64,000 bases of DNA from Obelidium mucronatum (taxonomy: Eukaryota; Chytridiomycota; Chytridiomycetes; Chytridiales; Chytriomycetaceae): contig JAIVFH010000005.1 in assembly GCA_025765595.1 (NCBI GenBank), positions 558,001 to 622,000 of the forward strand. The letters are read 5' to 3'. A program made the position numbers and the translations under genes. The notes under the pieces are model-generated. The model was not told the origin of the DNA. It saw nothing but the letters and a program-made list of their open reading frames with translations, and searched no databases. Below, piece by piece: positions 1-12,674 of this stretch; the first letter of the stretch is position 1, and each line of letters opens with the position of its first letter.

Positions 1-869
1 ATTAGAAAGTACGGAAAGGATGTAAATTTGAAGAACCAAGCGTTACGCGAAGCTGCTCAAGCTTCGGATGAATATGATGAGTTTCAAGATGAAATTTGGG
101 ACCAAACACAAGATCGTCCGGTACATGTTCCTGGGTTGCCCAAAGAGTTTGTCCCTCCTGCCGACACTAAAGTGCACACAATGAATCTCCGCGGTAGAAA
201 TGTGCAAGTCATTGTCAAAATGGCCAACATTCATTTGACTCCCGAAAAGCCTTCGTTTTCTGGCGGTAAGCTGGCATTTGGAGGGAATGGAGAATGAAGC
301 GATTGCAGCCACAGGAATTCTCTATTACGCCATGGATAACATCACCCCTTCTCGTCTGACTTTCCGCAGTGTCTATGACTCAGACGACGGCATGGCTTTC
401 ATGTATGAGCAAAGTGACTTTGCTGGGTTGGAAAAGGTCTTTGGTTTCACAAACGAAGTATCCAACAATGTCCAGATTTGTGGACAAATCGAGGCCCGCC
501 AAAACAGATGCGTCGTGTTCCCAAACTTTTTGCATCACAGGGTGGAGGACTTTGAGTTGGTGGACAAGACGCGTTCGGGTCATCGAAAGATTCTGGCTTT
601 CTTTGTGATTCATCCTGATATCAGGGTGACATCAACACGGGATGTCGGAATGCAGCAAGAGGATTGGGTTGTTGAAGAATTGTTTGGTGTTTGTGGATTG
701 GGCCAGAAGCTTCCCTATTGAAATTGTTCGCCAGATTGTGGGTTTTACTGGCGGAGTCATGACTGAGAAGGAGGCCGCGCAATTCGCAAATGAAGTGATG
801 GAGGAGCGTAAGAACACACCAGTCGATGGATACGCAAACATTCAAAACATTTTCTTGTGTGAGCATTAA
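1..869 (+). CDS. DUF4246-domain protein, C-terminal part (5' end outside window)
   Basis: The frame is open from the window edge and ends in the family-typical C-terminus FLCEH at 867-869. Recognisable DUF4246 blocks are HLTPEKPSFSGG (about 231-269), then WHLEGMENEAIAATG (about 273-315), then LTFRSVYDSDDGMAF, FPNFLHHRVEDFEL and, near the end, EIVRQIVGFTGG. DUF4246 proteins are common in fungi and are thought to be related to 2-oxoglutarate/iron oxygenases; no substrate is known. The reading frame shifts twice by one extra base, at about 266-275 (GGTAAGCTGG where GGTAGCTGG would keep frame) and at about 714-720 (CCCTATTGAA). The family match continues on both sides of each shift, so these are recent lesions or consensus errors rather than exon ends. 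The ferrochelatase start lies only 50 bp downstream on the same strand. Confidence 0.75.
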
Positions 870-919
870 AGAAGAAAACGTGATTGGTCCCGATGAAGGC
901 TGTGAATTCATCGAAAAAA

Positions 920-2301
920 ATGATTTCAGCACTTGGTTTGCGTCAAGCACGTCTAGAGCACAGCGTTGTAGGCCGGATCTCGCAGCGCCTGATGGCTTCA
1001 GCCACGAACGCAAAGAAGTAAGTCAAGACTTTTGGCACTTTTGTTGACGACCAATCGAACCAACTTTGCTTACTTTTGGTTGCAGACCGCCAACTGCTCT
1101 TGTCCTCATAAACATGGGCGGTCCACGCACTGTTCAAGACGTGGAAAACTTTCTACTGCGTCTTTTCTCGGATAAAGACTTGATTCCGATCCCATTCCAA
1201 AAGTATTTGGCGCCATGGATTACAAAGCGAAGAGTCCCAAAGATCCAAGAACAATACGCTCAAATTGGGGGCGGGTCGCCAATCTTTCACTGGACGCAAA
1301 GACAGGGCATTTTACTGGAACAGGTCATGGATCGCATTCGTCCTGAGTCTGGTGTGGTTGCATCGTTTGTTTTTTTGACTACAACGTAAAGCTGACCGCG
1401 GTTATCCCAGCTCCACATAAACACTACATTGCATTCAGATACGCCGAACCATTGACGGAACCAACAATTCGAAGAAATGAAGAATGATGGTGTAACTCGC
1501 GCGATTGCCCTTTCATTGTACCCACAATACTCCTGCTCTACCACCGGCTCTTCATTGAACGAACTTGTTCGATGTCCTGAAGGAAAAGGACCCCTCCAAT
1601 TCCATCAAGTGGAGTGTCGTGGACAGATATCCAACCCAACCCATGCTAGTTGAAACATTCGCCAAACATATCGAAGAAGCCCTGGAACGGGAATATCCAG
1701 CTAGCATCAGAGACACTGTTCCTCTGCTATTCAGCGCCCACTCTTTACCAATGAGTGTCGTCAACAGAGGAGATGCCTATCCGCAGGAAGTTGCTGCGAC
1801 AGTGCAAGCTGTTATGGAGCGCTTGAATAACAAGAATCCATACAAACTGGTTTGGCAAAGTCAAGTTGGCCCCAGCGCGTGGTTGGGACCAAAGACAGAG
1901 GACGCAATCAAAGGGTATGGAAAGCTAGGATACAAGAACTTGCTTGTTGTTCCAATTGCGTTTGTGTCTGATCATGTGGAAACTCTTTTTGAACTTGATT
2001 TGGAATATGGACATGTTGCCAAGGAGGTTTGTGTTTGTTATTATTGGAAGTTTTTCAAAAAAAAAAGTCCTTTTGTTTGTAACAAAGTATTGATTTATAG
2101 GCTGGAATTACAGGGTATAAGCGTGTCGAATCATTAAACGACGATCCTGTTTTCATTCAGTGTTTGGGTGAAGTGGTGAAGGGGCATTTGGATTCAGGAT
2201 GTGTATCCTCGAAGCAACTGCCTCTTCGCTGTCCGTCGTGTATAAACCCAAAGTGTGCCACGACAAAGCAGTTTTTTAAGGATCAAAACCTGGAATGGTA
2301 A
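920..2301 (+). CDS. HEM15: Ferrochelatase, mitochondrial
   Basis: Last step of haem synthesis, inserting Fe2+ into protoporphyrin IX at the mitochondrial inner membrane. Exons are 920-1017, 1086-1351, 1411-2026 and 2101-2301 with GT-AG introns. Exon 1 encodes an Arg-rich presequence ([15 protein letters not shown]...), which supports this start. Conserved blocks: [14 protein letters not shown]-type [35 protein letters not shown] (catalytic His) and [14 protein letters not shown] (acidic metal-path residues). The C-terminus has CPSCINPKC, matching three of the four 2Fe-2S ligands of animal ferrochelatase, which budding yeast lacks. Two single-base frameshifts interrupt the third exon, at about 1474-1487 and about 1560-1570; similarity continues through both. 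The gene follows the DUF4246 gene closely on the same strand. Confidence 0.88.
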
Positions 2302-2553
2302 CCGAAACCAAAAAAACAAAAAACTAAAACAAGCGTAACAGTTTAAGTTTAATTGTATTGTCACTGTGCAATAAATCTTGATTCAGCGGTTTTAAATTTT
2401 GGTATCTTCGATGTTTTTATCTCCCTGTGGAAGAATCAACAACGAACGAAATTTGGGGTGGACGGAAACAACAGGTCGAGCTCTACCACGTGTTTTTGTT
2501 GGTTGGTCAAGAAATCTATCAGAAATCCCAACACACAATCCATCATCATCCTC

Positions 2554-3518
2554 ATGGTCAAACTATTCGAGCAGACACACATCTTTGAACACTCATGGCA
2601 GTCAGGTGAGAAAGATACCAGGTGAAGCGCTGAGCTGAAATCTCTTTCGCCCCTGTAGTAACTCAAGCGATCTGGAATAAGTACCCCAACCCTTGGGCGT
2701 CCCATGTCTTGACTGCTGATGTCATTGATCGCTACGTTGACCCAGAAACTGGCGTCCTTCATACTACTCGTCTGTTTACGAAAGAGGGGAGGCTGCCAAA
2801 GTGGAGCAAGTCTGTAAGTAGCGTCATCCCACAAAAGCTCAACCATCACAATGCGGACAAAGTGCTCTCTCTGACAAAAGAAGGGACTATCTAAAAGGAA
2901 ATCAAAGATACTAAGCGAGTGCCAGTTGGCGGAAAGGATCTTGGAAGTCTCTCGTGTGTTGAAGAAAAGTGAAACATGACTTTAAAAATACCGACAACAA
3001 ACAGATGTTCAGTCTTTCGGAAGCTTACATATTGGAAATCTCAGAACTTGATCCTGTAAAAAAGACATTCAAGACTGTGACGAGAAACTTGAGTCACGCA
3101 AAGCTGATGCTTGTCGAAGAAACTCAAATTGTTTCTCCGTATGTTGCTGCTTCATCAACCACGAACTCTACTGGTTCAGGCGCCGCCGCCGCCACCACCA
3201 ACACCACGGATCCTGATGTCGTTACAATTCCGTCATCGAATTCGTAATTCTGGAACAAGGACCGACAGTAAACCATCTGGAACTGCTATTCACATAACGG
3301 CTCGCATCATCTCGAATACAGGGTGGTTCGCCGTTCGCTCACGGATTGAGCAATTTGGGGCCTCAAAAATTCGAGAAAACACGATGAGGGTGAGTGTTTT
3401 TAGTTATCTCACTTTTTTTTTGTTGTTGTGACACTCAAACATTGTGTGTGAATGTTAGAGCTCAATAGGCCTGATGCATGTGATTGAAGATTTGAAGAGG
3501 CGAAAACTAATTGTCTGA
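2554..3518 (+). CDS. PRELI/MSF1-domain protein (Ups1-like mitochondrial lipid transfer)
   Basis: PRELI/Ups proteins shuttle phosphatidic acid or phosphatidylserine across the mitochondrial intermembrane space with Mdm35. The start MVKLFEQTHIFEHSW matches the family N-terminus. Exon 1 is 2554-2605; intron 2606-2658 joins in frame to VTQAIWNKYPNPWASHVL. Further family blocks are DPETGVLHTTRLFTKEG, LEISELDPVKKT, TRNLSHAKLMLVEETQ and, near the end, GLMHVIEDLKRRKLIV. A low-complexity insert rich in Ser, Thr and Ala (about 3150-3240) separates the strand after VEETQ from the last helix, and the frame changes near 3240, either by a short indel or an unrecognised intron. The middle exon between about 2815 and 2990 could not be resolved. 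The last intron is about 3388-3458. Confidence 0.8.
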
Positions 3519-3809
3519 TTATACTTGCAATGTTACATATAAAGTCAATTTTAATGGTTATCATAGTCCTTTTACATCCTTTTTATTGACTTTAACGGAA
3601 GCTTTAGATGCAGGATGGAATTGTTAGTTTCCTATTTTGGAAACTTAAATATAGGTGAAGACTGAAATCGGGGGGGGGGGGGGGGGGGGGGATGACTTTT
3701 TTTGGATTTGATAACCGTTTTGTCATCCTTCTGGGTATGTTAGCATCATCCGCCACATGCATTTTGTGTCCTTGTAATTAAATTTTTTTTCCCACCTCCT
3801 GCAGTCGTC
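3519..3809. other. Intergenic, no gene seen; contains G22 tract
   Basis: AT-rich spacer between the PRELI gene and tRNA-Leu. The only notable structure is an uninterrupted run of 22 G at 3670-3691. Confidence 0.6.
3670..3691. repeat. G22 homopolymer
   Basis: Twenty-two consecutive G in the spacer between the PRELI gene and tRNA-Leu(AAG). Confidence 0.9.
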
Positions 3810-3891
3810 GGGCAGATGGCCGAGCGGTCTAAGGCGTCACGTTAAGGCCGTGATCTATTCGTAGGCGTGGGTTCGAATCCCACTCTGCTCA
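3810..3891 (+). tRNA. tRNA-Leu(AAG)
   Basis: The acceptor arms GGGCAGA (3810-3816) and TCTGCTC (3884-3890) pair with one G-U, followed by discriminator A. D-arm GCCGAGCGGTCTAAGGC, anticodon stem TCACG/CGTGA with loop TTAAGGC (anticodon AAG), a long variable arm as expected for tRNA-Leu, and T-arm GTGGG-TTCGAAT-CCCAC. No intron. Confidence 0.95.
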
Positions 3892-4460
3892 TATTTTTGT
3901 CCTTTCTCCATCCGTCACGGATTTACAATCCATCCACGTCCGAAATTGAAAGAGGAGAAAGGATAGAAGGGTAGAAAGGAGAAAGGGTATTTTACATACC
4001 TGATGCAATCAGATTCCAGTATCAAATGTTTGTCCCTTGTGTCTGTCTGTGGGTTGGCGTTTCTGAATTTTTTGATGGGTGCGATCAGTAAAAACCATAA
4101 ATGCGTAGGAGGGGCAATACAATAGTTTGGATTATTCGCAGTGAAGGGCTTAAATCGGAGTTGGTGCCACTGAGAATATTTGATTTGGCACGAACGATCG
4201 GTTGTTGTGACGGTTGCTTTTCAAGTGCCCAACTGACAATTATTAGAACTAATAAATAAAAAAAATATGTTCGTATTTATTTTAAATTATTTTTCTAGTA
4301 ATTCCCCTTTCTGACTACTTTCGCAAATGGCAATGATTCTCGACAGTTTCTTGTAAGGTAACACAGTGAACAAGCGTAAGAACAACAAAGAATAGAAGCA
4401 TAGCTCTTTTATTATTCACAACAATCTATTTAAAACACACCAAAAAGAAACTCATAGCAT
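3892..4460. other. Intergenic, no gene seen
   Basis: AT-rich spacer between the tRNA and the 3' end of the UNC-93-like gene. It probably holds that gene's 3' UTR on the minus strand. No conserved ORF or RNA is recognisable. Confidence 0.5.
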
Positions 4461-5834
4461 TTAGTGGGCCTTGATGGAAGATCCATGTTCTGGGTTCTCG
4501 TCAGTGGTGTCCTTGACGAAAGTCTTGGTGAAGAGAGCAAAGAAGATCAAAGAAACGGCGCATGGAATAACCATGACCCAGAATTGAGCAGTAGAGGTCA
4601 AAGCCTTCTCGCCAGTGAAGACGAAACCGTTCAAGGCCCAGGAGAGACCACCAGCAGCGGATTGGGTACCCTTGTAGAAACCGGCGTAACGAGAGAGAGT
4701 TTCAGAGTCGTTGGAGATGGCACCGATAAGGTAGTTGGTGAAAACCTGGAAGAAGGCATCGTAGAGACCGTAGCAGACGTACAAGATGAATGGTCCGATG
4801 AAACGGCCAAAGTCAGTTCCAGCATCAATCTTGACAAAGTCCTTGGCAGAGGCAGTGTATTCGAAAGCGGCACCTCCTCCGAAGAAGGCAAGGGTGGTTC
4901 CAGCCATCAAGTAGACTCCAGTCCAGGCACGGGCAGTACGGGTGTACTTGGTGTTGTCCAAAAACATGTTTCCGAGAACCCAGGCACCTCCGGCCTGTCC
5001 GAGCCAGTAGAAGATGGCCTTAAGACCGTTGGTACGTCCAGAGAAGTATCCACCGAATGGTCCGAATTGGTAGGTGTAGAACCAGTTGGAGGACATGCAT
5101 GGGATCAAGATGGTCAACATGGCTGGGTTGGCAAAGAGCTTGAGGATTTCAACGAATTCACGGAGAACGTTGGTTGGTGGGGTCTCGACTTGGGTTTGGT
5201 CTTCACGGATTATGGTACCTGGTGGCTGGATGAGGAAAGCGACAACGGATCCACAGGCCATGAGAACGATGAAGATCAAGTACATGGCGTCGTTCATAGC
5301 GTAACCTTCTGGACCAGCTCCCCAAGAGAGGATTGTTCCGATGGTGTTACCGAGCACAGCTCCCAAGTTGAAGATGACCCAGAAGGTAGCGAAGAAGGTA
5401 CCCTTCTGGGATTCAGTTGGGTAGGTCAAGCAAATCTGTCCTTGGGCGGCCCAGAGCATACCGGCACAAAGACCGATGTAGGCACCAGAGAAGATGGAGA
5501 AGGTGTTGGCAGCGTCAGTGATTGGGTCGGTTCCCTTTGGTCCTTGGACCTTGAAGATGTTGTATTGGGCGGCAGCGTAGATAGCGTAACCAGTACCTCC
5601 GATGGCGGCGAGGATACGTGGACCCAAGATGTTGTTAAGACCACCAGCAAGGAGACCCATGATGGCGAAACAGAAGTAGAGGGAAGCGTTCTGCTTGTCC
5701 TTGACTTCTTGGGCAGCAGGGCCGGCAGTTGGGAGGGAGTTCAAAGCGTTGAACATTCCTGGGCACAAGAAGCATACGAAGGAGATGACGTAGACCTGGG
5801 TACGAGCCTGGTTGAGAGTGTCGAAGAAGCCCAT
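4461..5834 (-). CDS. UNC-93-like / DUF895 multi-pass membrane protein (MFS fold)
   Basis: Single uninterrupted 457-residue frame. Residues from about 15 to 440 form some 11-12 hydrophobic segments. The sequence resembles fungal DUF895/UNC-93-like proteins of the major facilitator fold (blocks such as SLYFCFAIMGLLAGG, GMLWAAQGQICLTYP and ESQKGTFFATFWVIFNLGAV). The substrate is unknown; animal UNC-93 proteins regulate K+ channels or trafficking. Codon choice is strongly biased and the gene has no intron, both suggesting high expression. The bias also opens an almost full-length antisense frame, which is not a gene. An AT-rich TAAATAG element lies about 40 bp upstream of the ATG. Confidence 0.82.
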   Translation of the reverse strand: MGFFDTLNQARTQVYVISFVCFLCPGMFNALNSLPTAGPAAQEVKDKQNASLYFCFAIMGLLAGGLNNILGPRILAAIGGTGYAIYAAAQYNIFKVQGPKGTDPITDAANTFSIFSGAYIGLCAGMLWAAQGQICLTYPTESQKGTFFATFWVIFNLGAVLGNTIGTILSWGAGPEGYAMNDAMYLIFIVLMACGSVVAFLIQPPGTIIREDQTQVETPPTNVLREFVEILKLFANPAMLTILIPCMSSNWFYTYQFGPFGGYFSGRTNGLKAIFYWLGQAGGAWVLGNMFLDNTKYTRTARAWTGVYLMAGTTLAFFGGGAAFEYTASAKDFVKIDAGTDFGRFIGPFILYVCYGLYDAFFQVFTNYLIGAISNDSETLSRYAGFYKGTQSAAGGLSWALNGFVFTGEKALTSTAQFWVMVIPCAVSLIFFALFTKTFVKDTTDENPEHGSSIKAH

Positions 5835-6261
5835 GTTTCATTGGTTTGATCAGAGAAGAAGGGAGGTTGCGCTATTTATGGAACTTCTGGGAGGCTTGTC
5901 AAGCCCGAGAGCGGTTTGATTAAATTGGTGCTTGCCAGATAGCAAACTTTCTCATTTGCAGCCAATAAACTCATTTTGGTTCTGTTGTAACTTTTTTCAT
6001 TTGCTGTCGTCAATTGTCTTGGGCTCAATTTATGTTTCCATTTGTTTTTAACTTTTGAGCAAGCAACAACGCATTGAACAAATTTTAGATCTTAACTGAT
6101 CCGTGAAGGAAGGTAACTCTCGATAGATCAAGGCGTTCGACGAAAGCAATATAAATGACACTCATCACAGACGAGAGAAAGATTGATTTCAGCAGATAAT
6201 ATGCTTTATTAATGACAAAATCTATGATACAATAAACTAAAGAATCCCCAGTACTTTGCGC
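5835..6261. other. Intergenic between UNC-93-like promoter and histone H3 3' end
   Basis: Contains the upstream region of the UNC-93-like gene and the 3' flank of H3. No further gene is seen. Confidence 0.5.
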
Positions 6262-7248
<987 letters not shown>

Positions 7249-7465
7249 TTGCGCAACGCTTGGGGTTAATTACTTAATACTTATTAGACTTGTATAAATA
7301 AATCACGCTATCTCATATTCATCCCGCCTTATCTTGATAACCTCCTTTAAGACACTATCTGTTCTTAGATTTATTATCCGGTTTATTCTGGTTTATTGAC
7401 TGACCGACTGTAGAGAGATAAAAGGATAGTAAATATTACTACGGACCACGACGGGTCAAAACGTG

Positions 7466-7537
7466 GGGCCCAACCGAGAATTGAACTCGGGACCACTTCT
7501 ACCCTAAAGAAGTATCATACTACTAGACCATTGGGCC
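7466..7537 (-). tRNA. tRNA-Pro(AGG)
   Basis: Read on the minus strand: acceptor GGCCCAA pairs with TTGGGCC, the D-arm begins TGGTCTAGTAGTATGAT, the anticodon stem CTTCT/AGAAG encloses loop TTAGGGT (anticodon AGG), and the T-arm is CCGAG-TTCAATT-CTCGG. Length 72 nt, no intron. Confidence 0.94.
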
Positions 7538-7653
7538 ATTAGAGGGTTTACTTGATAAAACTGACTCTATATCAGGGAAATGATAGGCAGCCAATATGAA
7601 TTGTGCAATAACGTTTGATTAACGTTTATCTTATTTATTCACGAAATAGTTTG

Positions 7654-10600
7654 CTAGATCATAGCTTTACGGCCAAAATCACTGCGTAGTGCAACAGCAT
7701 GAACACTTGCCCCAAAACTCCGCGTTGGTACCACTTTGAATGACCGCGACCCGGAGTCGTATTTATAAAACTCAAGAACATCTTGTTCCGAAATTGAATT
7801 TGGACCGGCGGCTGAGGACGGAGTGGCAGGTGTCGCTGCTGATGGAACTCGTTTTTCGTCAACAGTGCGAGCATCCGATGCTGGAGCATATACTCGCAAT
7901 ACTTGATGCAAATGATTGTCATACGAATACAAGCCTTTGAACGCGTGGTTTTTAAGGCCACGGAAGAGTATTATGAAATGGTTGGCTTTCGATGCATCCA
8001 AATCCTGGAAATATTGTCAAACCTGAACGCAAATGAAATTAAAATCAGATCCTAACCTCGATAACTTCTTTTTTGACTTTTTCGTTCACTGTTCCTGCGA
8101 GGCATACTTGTAGTGCGTTTTTGATGATTTTCCTGTTGGATTGTTGCTTTGTGAAAGGAAGTGGTTTCTTCCTCGTATAAGGTGCATCCTTCGAAGACGG
8201 CAGAATTTGTTCTTTGATTCCCGATTTAGTTTCAGAGTTTATCCTCAATGAATTTGACGATGACTGAGAAACTGTGGATGCTGCTCGTGCTGCCGCTAAC
8301 GCCATTTCTTTCTCTGCTGTTCTTTGGGCCACTCTTAAACGAGACTTACTCATCATTAAGTCCATTTGCTCGAGTTCTTTCCTCCTTGAAAAAATACGGT
8401 ACGTTACACGCGAACACACGTTTTCATCAATTACCTTCTCAATTCGTTCTGTTCAAGTTCTTTCTCTTTCACAGAATCTGGTTCTGATGTAAAGCATTTC
8501 GAACCGGGATGTTTTGCCGCCTGTGTCTCTTCAACTGTTTGAATGTTGTTATCAAGACCTTTCTGACTCTTCGAAGGCTTCGAGTCAGTTAACCCGCGAG
8601 CTTTACTTCTTTTTTGTTTGAGTTGACATATTTTGGATTTGCTGCGTTCCCAAGCTTCTTCATTAACTTGGTTGGTCTCTCCAAGCCGTAAGAGATCGGT
8701 TTCACTTTCTGGAATAGGAAACGTCATAAAACCAGCACTGCTGTGCGGAAATTCATTCGGTGGATCAATTTGATGATCATGTCCAGAGACTTCGACTACT
8801 TTCGCCTCAACATTTGATGTTTTTACTACTTTCCTGCGTGATTTTCGATTTTTCAAGCCATTGATTTCGTTTTTAAATTTTGGTGGATTCAAAACTGGGC
8901 TGTCAATGTCTTCGTAATCATCGTCTTCACATCCAGAAGAGTCGTGATATCCATCGTCCAGAGACAGTTGATCATGCTTATTAATGTCTTGAAATTGTGT
9001 GGATGGGCCAGTTGGGGGACGGGGCCAAGTCTTCTCCTTCCTCAGAGCGTCCGAATCCACCACACCAACGGCTGTTGCTGCGAATGTCACCCGAGCAGCT
9101 TCCATACTCAGCGCAAGGAGGTTTTTCGCTTCTAAATTTTCCTCTGAGTCCTGCGGCTCATCGTTATCTTCAAGGGCAGCGTCAACATCAAAATCGGGTT
9201 CGGAATCCATGTTTTCAGCATCGTCATCTTCATCAACCATAATGCCGTTAGCGCCAAAATCAAAATGAGCGGAGTCCAATTTGACTAAATTATATTCGTT
9301 GGTTTGGTTGATTTTGTTCATGCACTTATGTGAACTGACGATAATGTTCTGGACCGCTTTTGAATTTGTGGTGGCTTGTTTGTTAAGAAGGAATTCACGC
9401 TGTAGCGAATGAACAAAGGAGCTCGTTTCCTGACGTTCCTCCTCTGACTCCAATGCCACTTTCATATTGGCTCTATTAGTGTGAGCATGACTTTCCTGTA
9501 CAACAAGCGATGGTGGGGAGTCTCCCAATCGTTTATGGGTCGCTTTTCCAGAGTCTTGATCCTCAAGATTTCGATGGCGTCTTTGTGAGGATTTCCTACG
9601 CTCCCCAATTTGGGAATGACACACGCGTACAGATGCGGGATCCTTGTGTTCCTCAAGTTTGGAATGAGTAGGAATTTCAATATCGGGATGAGACGGAAGT
9701 ATGTTCGGAAGTTTCGGAATAGAACTCTTTTTCGTTGCTCGGTTTGAATTTCTGGTAGTGTGCTTTGAATTAAATATTTCGGGAAGTTTGGTTGTTTTGT
9801 ACTCGACTGCACTGGATAAACTATCGACTGTCAGCGTCTTTGATACTGAGCTTTTGGGAAAAATCAATGGTAGTGAGGTTGATTCTGGCGCTTTTGGATT
9901 TGAGGTTGGTCTGAGTCTTGGCAACAAGGTGTTTTCGATTTGATCGCCACTCAAGAGGGTAGAATTGTCAATTATACAGTCTATAGGTGTATTTGACGAG
10001 ACTTCCGTCTTGAAAGTGGTATTTTGTAAAGGAATTGAATAGTCAGGTGTGCCAAGCCCATCCAACAAAGGAATGTCTGCTTCTGATTCTGACTTGGGCT
10101 GCTCTTTGTCAAGTTGTGCTGATTCCTCAACATTCGTCCTTTTATCGCTCTCGCGTCCAAACATGACTGAAATGTCAGGAGGTAATACGTGTGAAGGGGT
10201 TTGGAGAGTATGGCTTCTCTCGAGAACCATCCGAACAGCGTTGATAGGTTCTTGTTTTTCATCAACTGGTATCATTTGAGATTCACATTCCATATCTTTC
10301 AGTGGAGCCAAATTAGCAGCCTCTATCAAATTAGTAGTCTCTATTTGGCAGCCGGTGTTGTCGTGATCGGCTTGTGAGACTGGAGCCGGGCTATGCAACT
10401 CAAGAAAGCCATCAAGCGCCAATACATTGTCGGAATTTGAAGCAAGCTGCTCCCTATTCATTCCAGCAACTTTCATCGAATTTTCAGCAGCAACTGGAAG
10501 GAGAGCCGTGTCTGTCGAAATAGTCAACTCCACCGTTCTGAGTCGCCTAATTCAACTTACCCGGCCTTGACGAGTCTTTGGACGAAGAAATTGAAACTTC

Positions 10601-12495
10601 TTTTAAGCTCTTGCGTGAAATCTTTAATTCTCGTCGGGATTCTTGCCTCTTCGGAATCCTAAAACTTGTGTTAGACAAGTGAACACTGTTACGAAAGCGA
10701 CTTAACTTGCAACACACCAAGAACATATCGCAAAGAAATGATTGCAAACAACTTCGAAAGGCAGTCGTTATTGAATTCCCTTCCCCTGCGCCGCCCTTTT
10801 TGTTTACATTGGCTGAATTAGCTCGAGAAATATTGCCTTCCGCCCTAGCCAGTTCTTCTGGTCTCCAAGGTGGCGGATGTATTCCACTCGCACTACATGC
10901 ACGCTCAAAGGCATTTAAATTGGCGATTCGGTATGCCAAAGTCAAATGGACAGTTGATTGACCTGACGTTAAATGACTACTTCGACGTTTTGGATGCACT
11001 TTGTAGGGATCAATGGCTCCATTACCAATACCATAGTAAACCGCAATAACACTTAGAGCTCGTCCATCCCTAAAGTCTTGACAAAAGTTGTCCAACTCGG
11101 TCCAAGATTCTAAAAATAGGGGTAATATTGGGGGTGTAGAAGGAATGTATTTAAGATTCCCAGAAGTTTTTGATTGCTGCTGAGCCGTGTACTCTTCAGA
11201 GAGTTGGAGGGCACAAGTGTTGATCCACATCAATAGAGCATCTTCAATGTCATACGGGGCGAACGCCGGTGAATACTTTGGAAATCGCTCTCTAGTTTGT
11301 TTTTTGGAACTTGTTAGATTGTTGTGAGGTGAATTGCGAGCATTACTTTATGTGGGTCCAAACCAATTTAGTGCTGAAATTTCGAAGACTGGCCATGATC
11401 AGGTTCTCCAATATTTTGGAATGAATTGACTAGAAGGCGAGTTGAGTGAATGGAATGGAAGAGTACTTGTTCTATTCACCTCATAGAATGGAGACCGGTC
11501 TGCAACCATGTCTTTCACAGTATCTTTCAAGCTTGACCGAAAGTCCAAGAATCCCTTGGATTGCAAGGTTTCGAGATACAGTGCAGGGTATTTTGAAGTT
11601 TCGTCTTCCTTTTCTGGTAGAAACGCTTCAATCTCTACTCTCTCACCATTTTCGTTGAATATGATGCAGCATGCGGCATAATAGAGAGCACCATATGTCA
11701 AAGATGAAATTATTGGACCGGCGGGTATTACTTGGTGGTGTTCTTTTATCAAATGCATCATGTCCGTCAAGTGCTCCATTCCACGTTCGCATGTCTGAAT
11801 TTGAGAAGCAATGCAACCACGCTTAACAAGCATGAGTAACCATCTTATGGAAGTCTTAAATGAAACCTCTGATGGTTCGTACTCGAAGTCCCAACACCAG
11901 GGCGTAGGTGTCGACACTGTTAAGATTGATGCCTGACTCTGATTCGACTCTCCTGATGTGTTTTCGGAGGTTGGAACAACTACCCCCGAAGCATTCTGCT
12001 GAGGCTTCCAATCCCTCATTTTTATTGCCAAGGATGCATATTCGGCAATATCGCCAGTCAAGATCCTCTCAGCTTCATCAGAAGATACTTTAATTGTCGT
12101 TGACTTTGCTAACGCATTCAGAAGTAACGATCGATTATATTCGGCAAGATTGGGGTGATTTAATGCAGCTTCGGTTGTGTACCACGTGAGATCCACTGCA
12201 CTTGGAGCCACTATAGAGAGTATCTGTGGCCAAAGTCAATAAAATGCGGATGCGCTTCAGCTAAACCTTAAACGACGGATTATACCTGAATTAGCACAAA
12301 ACCGTCATTGAGGTCATCCAACGCCATATTATCGCGACCAATGTATTCTGGCAACCAAGACAGAGATTCGGGCAGTTCACTGCGCTGTATCTGCTTCGGA
12401 AGTTGGAGAGCACATTCATAGATATCAGCTGAATTCATCTGATACTGCGCATGGTCGGACTGTTCTGGTTGTGGGGGCAGGAGAGAATCGTTCAT
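7654..12495 (-). CDS. CAMSAP/Patronin-like microtubule minus-end protein (CH + CKK)
   Basis: CAMSAP proteins bind and stabilise microtubule minus ends through a C-terminal CKK domain. The final two exons (about 8062-8430 and 7654-8010) encode a clear CKK: KIIKNALQVCLAGTVNEKVK, an intron after EVIE, then ANHFIILFRG, LYSYD, and FYKYDSGSRSFKVVPTRSF. The N-terminal exons (12286-12495; about 11400-12223; about 10700-11330) precede a CH-like block with DIEDALLMWINTC, ELDNFCQDFRDGRALSVIA and HLTLAYRIANLNAF. Between them is about 700 residues of acidic, Ser-rich, low-complexity sequence (8440-10521). Introns at 12224-12285, about 10645-10700 and about 10521-10570 have GT-AG ends. The CH to disordered linker to CKK order is that of animal CAMSAPs. 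Exact exon ends near 11330-11400 are uncertain. Confidence 0.85.
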
Positions 12496-12674
12496 TTGTT
12501 TGGTGACAATTCTGAGGAAAAAGAACGAAGTACGAAGTTATAACAAAAAACAACACAGCGCTTAATATTGGAAACTTAAATCTTCCTTCGGCGCCAAAAA
12601 TGCACCAAACACATTAAAAAAGACAATAGCTCAAGAAAACTCAATCTATGTGGGCTAATGCTGACATCTTCCTC

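Noticed and set aside
4464..5849. 461-codon plus-strand open frame opposite the UNC-93-like gene
   Set aside because: It mirrors a membrane-protein gene with strong codon bias; its translation is Gly/Glu/Ser-rich with no domain. Codon bias explains the absence of stops.
9000..9300. Plus-strand short frames inside the CAMSAP disordered exon
   Set aside because: Antisense shadows of an acidic, Ser-rich coding exon; no domain or splice support.
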